Positions 1 through 9,954 of a stretch of 64,000 bases of DNA are shown here, in pieces (the first letter of the stretch is position 1; the number at the start of each line of letters is the position of its first letter). The position numbers and the translations under genes are program-made. Source of the DNA: CAZEAP01 sp964510315 (GTDB lineage: Bacteria > Planctomycetota > Brocadiia > SM23-32); the NCBI GenBank assembly GCA_964510315.1, contig CAZEAP010000022.1, forward strand, positions 1 to 64,000, read 5' to 3'. The notes under the pieces are model-generated. The model saw nothing but the letters and a program-made list of their open reading frames with translations, was not told the origin of the DNA and searched no databases.

Positions 1-650
1 CAGCGCCGCCTGCTGTTCGCGCACGCTAAACATGTACCCCCCAACGGGGTCACCCGGGGCTACGTCTGAGTCGCCCGCCTCCCGGCGGGCTCCGGTTTTG
101 GGGGGGGAACCGGCCCAGTCCCCGGGGTTCCCCCAACGTACGCGTTTACCGTTCAGAAGGAGACCGTGTTTCTTAGGGTTCAAACCAGCGGTGAGGCCGG
201 GCCAAGGATGGCCCGGCACTGCGACCTGGAAGGTCGCGCCACAACATGCCCCCCGGCTGTAGCGCGAGCATCCCTGCTCGCAGTGGCGGTGCTTCCAGCG
301 CCGCCTGCTGTTCGCGCACGCTAAACATGTACCCCCCGACGGGGGTCACCCCGGGCTACGTCTGAGTCGGCCGCCTGAGGGCGGCCTCCGGTTTGGGGGG
401 AACCGGCCCAGTCCCCGGGGTTCCCCCAACGTACGCGTTTACCGTTCAGAAGGAGACCGTGTTTCTTAGGGTTCAAACCAGCGGTGAGGCCGGGCCAAGG
501 ATGGCCCGGCACTGCGACCTGGAAGGTCGCGCCACAACATGCCCCCCGGCTGTAGCGCGAGCATCCCTGCTCGCAGTGGCGGTGCTTCGAGCGCCGCCTG
601 CTGTTCGCGCACGCTAAACATGTACCCCCCAACGGGGATCACCCCGGGAA
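1..650. repeat. Tandem direct repeat, about 294-base unit, 2.2 copies
   Basis: Three direct copies begin at about 1, 296 and 589; the third stops near 650 and the first may continue left of the window. Copies are nearly identical, differing by small indels in G-runs. Each full unit holds three perfect palindromes, in copy 1 at 196-217 (GCCGGGCCA/TGGCCCGGC), 221-237 (GCGACCTGGAAGGTCGC) and 264-281 (GCGAGCA/TGCTCGC). The same core occurs inverted at 25.9-26.8 kb, so this is a dispersed element of the genome. No convincing gene lies inside; the open frames are repeat artefacts. Confidence 0.85.
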
Positions 651-790
651 AGAGACTTCTGGCGGTCTTCCATCTGTGTTTATCAGTGCCCATCTGTGTC
701 TGGCGTTTTTCGTTTCCCTTTCGCCTGTCGGCAGTTTTTCATCCGTGTCCGTGCGGGGGGCGGCCGGGGGGCGCCATCGGGCTCCGTTTG
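651..790. other. Intergenic spacer with repeated CATCTGTGT phrase
   Basis: Upstream of the ATP synthase promoter. The phrase CATCTGTGT occurs at 671-679 and 691-699 and its variant CATCCGTGT at 740-748, giving a degenerate low-complexity repeat. No gene is supported here. Confidence 0.4.
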
Positions 791-819
791 TTGAAATGGG
801 CCGGGCTTTGTGCCAGAAT
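791..819 (+). promoter_or_regulatory. Candidate sigma70-type promoter of the atp operon
   Basis: TTGAAA at 791-796, a 17-base spacer and CAGAAT at 814-819, about 50 bases before the first atp gene. Spacing is ideal and both boxes match consensus at four or five positions. Assigned by pattern only. Confidence 0.5.
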
Positions 820-869
820 GGTCTGGCTTCGGATGGTCGGCGGTGCCGCGCCGCGTGCAGGAGCGCCGC

Positions 870-1139
870 ATGTCCCCAAAAAACGAGGCAGAACTGTTGG
901 CCGTGCTGGCCCTGGTGGGCCAGCTCGGATTCATCATGGCCGGCTCCATCCTGGGGGGACTGCTGGCCGGGGTGTACCTGGACAGGTGGCTCGGCAGCGG
1001 CCCCGTCCTGACGATAGTGCTCCTGCTGTGCGGCATCGGCGGCGGGTTCGTGGCCGTCTATCGACTGGTCATGCGCGCCGTCGGAGGTGAAACCGAGCAG
1101 GAGGGGGGCCGGAATCAGACCGATCGCGGACAGAGGTAA
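870..1139 (+). CDS. atpZ: AtpZ-like F-ATPase accessory membrane protein
   Basis: An 89-residue protein with two hydrophobic segments (about 10-32 and 43-65) separated by the loop YLDRWLGSGP, the signature of the AtpZ/ATPase_gene1 family. Such proteins sit at the head of F-ATPase operons, often beside AtpI, and are linked to c-ring assembly and Mg/Ca handling. The ATG at 870 is chosen because CAGGAG precedes it and the upstream 20 codons of the same frame are not family-like. It is followed five bases later by atpI. A polar tail of about 20 residues ends the protein. Exact role here is inferred from position. Confidence 0.8.
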   Translation: MSPKNEAELLAVLALVGQLGFIMAGSILGGLLAGVYLDRWLGSGPVLTIVLLLCGIGGGFVAVYRLVMRAVGGETEQEGGRNQTDRGQR

Positions 1140-1144
1140 GCCGA

Positions 1145-1546
1145 ATGAATGACGGCCGGCAGGAACTGGAGAGGTTCTGGAGGCGGGCCGTCCATCTGGC
1201 CCAGGGCGCGGCGCTGGGCGGCGCGGCCGCGCTCTACCTGCTCGGAGGTCGAGGGCCGGCCCTGGGGCTGCTGCTGGGAAGCCTGGTGAGCATGCTGCGG
1301 TTTCACCTGCGCTACCGTTCGCTCCGGCGGGGGCCCTCCACGGGCGCCCTGGTGCGCCTGCGGCTGCTGAACTACCTGCTCAGCGGCGCGGCCCTGGCGG
1401 TGGCCTTCACCTTCAGCGAAGTTATCTCCCCCTGGACGACCATCGCCGGGCTGCTGGTGATGAACGTTTCGGTGATCATCTCGGAGTTGAGCTGCGGGCG
1501 CGGGCGGGTCGCCCGGTCCGCCGAGCCCGAATCCTCAAGCGACTGA
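1145..1546 (+). CDS. atpI: ATP synthase subunit I (AtpI-like assembly protein)
   Basis: A 133-residue, four-segment hydrophobic protein: segments near 18-34, 36-52, 74-92 and 97-114, with a basic loop (RYRSLRRG) in the middle. Size, topology and position between atpZ and atpB fit the ATP-synt_I family. In Acetobacterium woodii AtpI is needed to build a Na+ c ring, which is relevant because this operon also has two kinds of c subunit. Sequence of this family is weakly conserved, so the call rests mainly on context. The C-terminal tail is polar (EPESSSD). Confidence 0.75.
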   Translation: MNDGRQELERFWRRAVHLAQGAALGGAAALYLLGGRGPALGLLLGSLVSMLRFHLRYRSLRRGPSTGALVRLRLLNYLLSGAALAVAFTFSEVISPWTTIAGLLVMNVSVIISELSCGRGRVARSAEPESSSD

Positions 1547-1552
1547 CAGACG

Positions 1553-2464
1553 ATGGACATCATCCCGCGAGCGCCGGTCAGGATCTGGGGCCTGCCCCTG
1601 GAGGGGTACAACATCGCAACCCTCTACAATTCCTGGCTGGTGATGGCGATCATCCTGCTGCTCTCCTGGCTGGCGGTCCGGTCGCTCAGTCCGGTGCCGG
1701 GGCGGATGCAGGTGGCGTTCGAGGAGCTGGCGAAGTTCTTCGAGGACATCTGCATCAGTTCGCTCGGTCCGGAGCACGGGCGCAAATACATGCCGTTCAT
1801 CGCCACGTTGTTCATCTTCGTGCTGCTGAGCAACGTGATCGGAATCGTGCCGAACTTCCTGGAGTGGGCGGGATGGCCGGGGTTTTACGCGCCGACCCAG
1901 GACCTGAACACGCCCCTGGGCCTGGCCCTGATCGTGCTGTTCGTGGTCCACATCTCCGGCATCCGGGTGAACGGGTTCCGGGGGTGGCTGTGGGGGTTCT
2001 ACGAGCCCAGTTTTCCCGCCGAGCCGCCGGCGGGCAAGATCCTGGGCGGCGCTACACTGCTCGGCGGGGTGGTCCTCAACTACTATTTCATCAGCAGCTA
2101 CGTCGCCGCCTTCACCGGGATGGACCCGGTGCAGCGGGTGGGACTGGGAGTTCTCATCGCGCTGTTCGTGGGGAACTGTATTGTCGTAACGGTCGTTGCG
2201 TTCCAGAAGGGGCGGGTGCCGAACGCGGCGATGGCGCCGCTGAACTTCGTGGGGGAGCTGGGCAAGGCCATCTCCCACCCGTTCCGCCTGTTCGGGAACG
2301 TCTTCGGCGGCTTCGTCATCCTGACGGTGGTTTCCCACCTGATTGTTTACATCGGGCTGCCGATGGGGCTGTATGCGTTCTTCGGTCTGTTCATCGGGCT
2401 GGTGCACGCCTTCGTTTTCGCCATGCTGGCCCTGGCGTACACCGCCGTGCAGATAAGAGACTGA
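1553..2464 (+). CDS. atpB: ATP synthase F0 subunit a, with an insertion
   Basis: The stator ion-channel subunit. The essential arginine is R245 in SHPFRLFGN, preceded by NFVGELGKAI, the usual penultimate-helix signature. Length is 303 residues, above the usual 230-270. Between residues about 150 and 225, where most family members pass quickly from the DLNTPLGLALI helix to the arginine helix, there is an extra stretch with two hydrophobic segments (about 163-185 and 196-217) joined by the loop TGMDPVQRVG. This suggests an additional membrane hairpin. Start ATG lies six bases after the atpI stop. The ion-path residues otherwise look intact. Confidence 0.95.
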   Translation: MDIIPRAPVRIWGLPLEGYNIATLYNSWLVMAIILLLSWLAVRSLSPVPGRMQVAFEELAKFFEDICISSLGPEHGRKYMPFIATLFIFVLLSNVIGIVPNFLEWAGWPGFYAPTQDLNTPLGLALIVLFVVHISGIRVNGFRGWLWGFYEPSFPAEPPAGKILGGATLLGGVVLNYYFISSYVAAFTGMDPVQRVGLGVLIALFVGNCIVVTVVAFQKGRVPNAAMAPLNFVGELGKAISHPFRLFGNVFGGFVILTVVSHLIVYIGLPMGLYAFFGLFIGLVHAFVFAMLALAYTAVQIRD

Positions 2465-2474
2465 GGGAGAAGAA

Positions 2475-3525
<1,051 letters not shown>

Positions 3526-3577
3526 GGTGGCGGCGGTCCCCGGAACTTACTGATACCGCGGAGGGCACGAGGAGTCC

Positions 3578-4345
3578 ATGAAGCCAGTCGCCAAAAAGGG
3601 CCTGTTGATCATCGGCATCCTCTACACCGCCACCGTCACGGCGATGATCACCGACTTCGTCATGCACGCCGAGCCCCGGCGTCCTCAACAGCTCAAGAAG
3701 GAGGTCCGGGCCGGCCTCGAACAGGCGCGCCGGGCGGCCCATTCCATAGACCCCGAGCACATTCGTTCCGCGCCCATAACCGAGAAGGAGGCGGAAGAAC
3801 TGACGGAGCTGATGGTGAAGAAGGGGTCCATCATCAACGTCAACTACACGCTGCTGATCCAGTGCATGAACTTCGGCATCCTGCTGCTGGTACTCTATGG
3901 TTTCCTGTGGGATCCGCTTTTGAGCTTCCTGGACGAGCGACGCAAACACGTCGAGGGGCAACTGGAGGACGCGGCGGAGAGCAAGCGCGAGGCCCGCGAA
4001 CTGGTCAAGCAGCGGCAGCAGGAACTGGCCGACCTCCGCGCCGAGCGGGCCGACATACTCGAGAAAGCTCAGAACACCGCCGAGCGGCAGCGGGAGGACA
4101 TCCTGGAGCGTGCCCGGCGCGAGGCCGAAAGAACCGCCGAGGAAACCCGGGAGCGGCTCCGGGAGGAATACCGCCGTGCCAGGACCGCCCTCCGGGAGGA
4201 ACTCGGCGACCTGACCGCCCGCCTGGCCGCCCGAGTGCTCCAGAGGGAGGTCGACCAGGCCGACCACCAGAGGATCATAGACGACATGGTGGAGCAAATG
4301 TCGCTTGAATCCGAGCAGGCATCCTCCGGGAGGGAAGGCGAGTGA
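3578..4345 (+). CDS. atpF: ATP synthase F0 subunit b, N-terminally extended
   Basis: The peripheral stalk subunit, 255 residues against about 160 usually. The standard part begins near residue 90 with the membrane helix LLIQCMNFGILLLVLYGFLW and the loop DPLLSFLDERR, followed by a long charged coiled coil (about 115-235). Ahead of it lies an additional hydrophobic segment (about 7-25, LLIIGILYTATVTAMITDF) and a polar linker, giving two predicted membrane segments. The first could instead be an uncleaved signal anchor. The gene overlaps atpH by four bases (GTGA), showing translational coupling. Confidence 0.92.
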   Translation: MKPVAKKGLLIIGILYTATVTAMITDFVMHAEPRRPQQLKKEVRAGLEQARRAAHSIDPEHIRSAPITEKEAEELTELMVKKGSIINVNYTLLIQCMNFGILLLVLYGFLWDPLLSFLDERRKHVEGQLEDAAESKREARELVKQRQQELADLRAERADILEKAQNTAERQREDILERARREAERTAEETRERLREEYRRARTALREELGDLTARLAARVLQREVDQADHQRIIDDMVEQMSLESEQASSGREGE

Positions 4346-4887
4346 GGCGCACGGCACTGGCCCGCAGATACGCGGAAGCGGCGGCGGACGTCGCCGAGCA
4401 AAGCGACGCTCTGCGCCGGGTCGCCGAGGAGCTGAACGTTCTGGCGGAGGCGGTGGGCGGGAGCGACCGGTTCCGCTACTTCGCCGTGGCCGCCCCGGAG
4501 AGCCGCGAGGAGAAGAGGCAGCTTCTGGGAGAGCTGAGCCGGCGGCTCGGCCTCTGCGAGGTGACCTCCCGCCTGCTCGGTTACCTTGTGACCAAAAAGC
4601 GCCTGCTCCTGCTGCCGGAGCTTGCCCGCAGCTTCGCGGAGGAGGCCGACCGCAGGCTGGGCATCGCCACCGCCCACGTCCGCAGCGCGCGCCCCTTGAG
4701 CGAAGGGCAGCGCGAGCAGATATTGGAGAAATTGGAAGGGATCACCGGGATGCGTATCCGCGCGGAGATGAGCGTGGACGAATCGCTGATTGCCGGCTTC
4801 CAGGTCAGGCTGGACGGCAAGTTCTACGACGGCAGCCTGCAGGGCAGACTTCGGAGAGCCAGGGAGAGGATAGCCTATGGCGTCTAA
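4342..4887 (+). CDS. atpH: ATP synthase F1 subunit delta
   Basis: A 181-residue stator protein, normal length, linking alpha to the b stalk. N-terminal [16 protein letters not shown] and C-terminal [37 protein letters not shown] end (shown here only by its ends) are characteristic of OSCP/delta. It starts with GTG inside the atpF stop and runs eleven bases into atpA, so it is coupled on both sides. Nothing odd. Confidence 0.95.
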   Translation: MRRTALARRYAEAAADVAEQSDALRRVAEELNVLAEAVGGSDRFRYFAVAAPESREEKRQLLGELSRRLGLCEVTSRLLGYLVTKKRLLLLPELARSFAEEADRRLGIATAHVRSARPLSEGQREQILEKLEGITGMRIRAEMSVDESLIAGFQVRLDGKFYDGSLQGRLRRARERIAYGV

Positions 4888-6625
4888 GGATTCCATAAAC
4901 CCCGAGGAGGTCAGCTCGGTCATCCGGGAGGCCCTCCAGCGGGAAGAGGAGCGGCCCGACTTCAGCAGCCAGGGAACCGTGCTGGAAGTGGGCGACGGCA
5001 TCGCCCGCGTCCACGGCATCGACGAATGCCGGGCGATGGAACTGGTGGAGTTCCCCCACGACGTCATCGGCATCGCCATGAACCTGGAGGAGGACAACCT
5101 CGGCTGCGTGCTGATGGGGGAAGACGAGCTGATCCGCGAGGGCGACCGGGTGCAGCGCACCGGCCGCATCGCCAGCGTTCCGGTGGGGGAGGAGCTGCTG
5201 GGGCGGGTAATTGATTCCACGGGTCGGCCGATGGACGGCCGGGGGCCGATCGAGACCGAACAATACCGCGAGGTCGAGCGGGTCGCCCCGGGCATCGTCA
5301 AGCGGCAGCCCGTCAATGAGTCCCTCCACACCGGCTACAAGATCGTGGACGCCCTTACGCCGATCGGGCGAGGGCAGCGGGAGCTGATCATCGGCGACCG
5401 GCAGACCGGCAAGACGGCGCTGGTGGTGGACAGCATCATCGACCAGCGGGACACTGAGGTGGTCTGCATCTACGTGGCCATCGGCCAGAAGATGTCCTCC
5501 ATCGCCCGCACAATCGAGGTGTTCCAGCGCGAGGGCGTGATGGAGAAGACCGTGGTGGTGGCCGCCCCGGCCGCCTCCCCCGCGCCGCAGTGGTACCTGG
5601 CCCCCTACGCGGGATGCGCCCTGGGAGAGGAATACATGGACACCGGCCGGCACGCGCTGGTGGTCTACGACGACCTGTCGAAGCACGCCGAGGCCTACCG
5701 CCAGATATCCCTGCTGCTGCGCCGTCCGCCGGGGCGGGAAGCCTACCCCGGCGACATCTTTTACCTGCACAGCCGGCTGCTGGAGCGGGCGATGAAGTCC
5801 AGCGACGGCAAAATCTGCCCCTCCTGCGGCAAACTCACGCCGCTTCCCCCCGCCGAGGAGGAGGTGGAGGAGCTGGAACCGGCCAAAGTCTGCGGATACT
5901 GCGGGGCCGACATCAGCGAGGAGGAGATCGTCAACGGCGGGTCCCTCACCGCGCTGCCCATCGTGGAGACCAAGGCCGGCGACATCTCCACCTACATCCC
6001 CACCAACCTGATCTCCATCACCGACGGGCAGATATTCCTGGAGACCGAGCTGTTCCACAAGATGGTGCGGCCGGCGATGAACGTCGGCACCAGCGTCTCG
6101 CGGGTCGGCAGCGCCGCCCAGATATCGGCGATGAAAAGCGTCGCCGGCGAACTGAAGCTCTCCCTGGCCCAATACCGGGAGATGGCCGCCTTCGCGGAGT
6201 TCGGCACGGAGCTGGACGAGGCCACCCGGCGGCAACTGGCCCGCGGCGAGCGCCTGACCGAACTGCTCAAGCAGGACCAGTACGAGCCGATGCCCATCCA
6301 GTTCCAGGTCATCAGCATCTACCTCGGCGTAGAGGAGCACCTGCGGGAGGTGCCGGTCGAGGACGTCGGCCGGTTCGAGGAGGAGTTCCACGCCTACGTG
6401 CGCAACGAGACGCCCGAGATCCCCGAGCGTATCGCCGAGACCGAAGAGATCGACGAGGAGACGCGGAAGGAATTGGACGAGGCGGTGGAGCGGTTCAAAC
6501 GCACCTTCGTGACCTCCGAGGAGGCGCCGGAGGAAGGGGAGGGCACCGAGGCGCACGAGGAGGCGGCCGAGGAAGCCGAACCGTCAGAGGAGGCACCGGC
6601 CGCTGCGGAGACCGAAGAACCGTGA
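4877..6625 (+). CDS. atpA: ATP synthase F1 subunit alpha with inserted zinc-ribbon-like module
   Basis: Non-catalytic nucleotide-binding head subunit, 582 residues against about 505. Walker A is GDRQTGKT (173-180) and the arginine region VSRVGSAAQ is present. Two additions stand out. Between HSRLLERA (about 298-305) and [12 protein letters not shown] (about 353) there is an insertion of roughly 45 residues with C314-P-S-C317 and C339-G-Y-C342 separated by a Glu-rich linker, the look of a treble-clef or zinc-ribbon knuckle pair. In other bacteria this place holds only a short variable loop. The last 50 residues form an acidic Glu/Ala tail. Zinc binding is inferred. The rest of the protein is colinear with the family. 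Confidence 0.96.
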   Translation: MASKDSINPEEVSSVIREALQREEERPDFSSQGTVLEVGDGIARVHGIDECRAMELVEFPHDVIGIAMNLEEDNLGCVLMGEDELIREGDRVQRTGRIASVPVGEELLGRVIDSTGRPMDGRGPIETEQYREVERVAPGIVKRQPVNESLHTGYKIVDALTPIGRGQRELIIGDRQTGKTALVVDSIIDQRDTEVVCIYVAIGQKMSSIARTIEVFQREGVMEKTVVVAAPAASPAPQWYLAPYAGCALGEEYMDTGRHALVVYDDLSKHAEAYRQISLLLRRPPGREAYPGDIFYLHSRLLERAMKSSDGKICPSCGKLTPLPPAEEEVEELEPAKVCGYCGADISEEEIVNGGSLTALPIVETKAGDISTYIPTNLISITDGQIFLETELFHKMVRPAMNVGTSVSRVGSAAQISAMKSVAGELKLSLAQYREMAAFAEFGTELDEATRRQLARGERLTELLKQDQYEPMPIQFQVISIYLGVEEHLREVPVEDVGRFEEEFHAYVRNETPEIPERIAETEEIDEETRKELDEAVERFKRTFVTSEEAPEEGEGTEAHEEAAEEAEPSEEAPAAAETEEP

Positions 6626-6638
6626 TCTGCGAGGCGCC

Positions 6639-8980
<2,342 letters not shown>

Positions 8981-9243
8981 CCCGGATGTTTCACGAATCA
9001 AGGAGTAATATTCACATAACAGATGGAACGATAGCGGGTTAGGCGCGTTCTTCGGCATCTGAAACGCGGTAGGCTCTGTGTGAGGCGAAAACAACAAACT
9101 GATTCGCCCTGCGGGGGAGCCGCCGGCGGCCCATCTGCTTTGTCAGGCCGCGCTTGCAGTGTTGGAACACAGCGGCGCTTGCCTTCCGCGCATCTGGACC
9201 ACTGGCGACTCCTGAAAAATCCGGGCTGAGGAAGGGAAGCCCC
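8981..9243. other. 263-base non-coding spacer inside the atp operon
   Basis: Nearly all other atp genes overlap or are within about 50 bases of each other, but atpD and atpC are separated by 263 bases. The left half is clearly more AT-rich than the operon (for example TAATATTCACATAACAG). I find no gene, tRNA or strong promoter in it. It may be an inserted dispersed repeat. Confidence 0.5.
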
Positions 9244-9639
9244 ATGGAAGTCAACGTCATAACCCCCGAAAGAAGCGTCTTCAAGGCCGCGGGCGTCGAG
9301 CACGTGCTCCTGCCCGCCGAGGACGGTGAACTGGGCATCCTGCCGGGGCATATCTCGATGATCTGCAGCATGGCCGTCGGCCGTATCCGGGTGGACCTGC
9401 CGGAGGAGTCCGTGGAGCTGGCAACCAGCGGGGGCTTTGCCGAGGTGTTCGAGGACCGCGTCACCATGCTCGCCGACACCGCCGAGAAGGCCACGGAGAT
9501 CGACGTCGAACGCGCCCGCCGGGCGCGCGAGCGGGCGGAGGAGAGGCTGCGCAAACGTTCCGAAGAGATCGACATGGCCCGCGCCAAAGCCGCCCTCAGC
9601 CGGGCGGCGAACCGCCTCCACGTGGCCGGCGCCGGTTGA
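9244..9639 (+). CDS. atpC: ATP synthase F1 subunit epsilon
   Basis: A 131-residue subunit of normal size: beta-sandwich (about 1-85, with PAEDGELGILPGH) and a C-terminal helical hairpin rich in Arg/Glu/Ala (about 90-130). It couples gamma to the c ring and can act as an inhibitor of ATP hydrolysis. The ATG at 9244 is preceded by GAGGAAGGG and gives the expected N-terminus MEVNVITPERSVF. It is the last gene of the operon. Confidence 0.94.
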   Translation: MEVNVITPERSVFKAAGVEHVLLPAEDGELGILPGHISMICSMAVGRIRVDLPEESVELATSGGFAEVFEDRVTMLADTAEKATEIDVERARRARERAEERLRKRSEEIDMARAKAALSRAANRLHVAGAG

Positions 9640-9870
9640 GTTGCGGCCTTCCGTGGCAGTAGCGCGACCCCGCCGGAGGCGGAAGAGCTTCCAGGTCGCA
9701 GTCCACCCGAGGCGGATCATGGCCCGGCCCCTTCTACGCAGGAGAAAAGGGCGGGGGCAAGATGCCCCCGCAATGCGGGCAGGGATGCCCGCGCCACAGC
9801 CGCCCCTCATAGCGGCGGCGCACCAAGGTGCGCAAGGATATAGCCTGGGGTGCCAGCCCCACCCACTCCT
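9640..9870. repeat. Palindrome-rich intergenic repeats after the atp operon
   Basis: A run of short inverted repeats separated by a few bases: CCGCC/GGCGG near 9669-9682, GGGGGCA/TGCCCCC, GCGGGCA/TGCCCGC and GCGCACC/GGTGCGC. The 21 bases at 9662-9682 (beginning GCGCGACCCC) recur exactly at 42766-42786, and the phrases CTTCCAGGTCGCAGT and GATGCCCGCGCCACA recur at 25.9-26.8 kb. This is a diverged member of the dispersed repeat family and may also end atp transcription. Confidence 0.6.
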
Positions 9871-9903
9871 TTGACTGGCCGCCGCGGCCGCGTGCGGTAT
9901 AAT
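9871..9903 (+). promoter_or_regulatory. Candidate promoter of uvrA
   Basis: A perfect TATAAT at 9898-9903 lies 52 bases before the uvrA ATG. TTGACT at 9871-9876 is a good -35 box but the spacer is 21 bases, longer than optimal, so recognition may rely on the -10 alone. Confidence 0.4.
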
Positions 9904-9954
9904 GTACAGTTTGAGACCTTCCCAACCGCACTACTACTGTCCCCCGGTCCGGCA

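Noticed and set aside
1..650. CRISPR array
   Set aside because: The repeat period is about 294 bases and the intervening sequence is itself repeated, so there are no unique spacers and no cas genes nearby.
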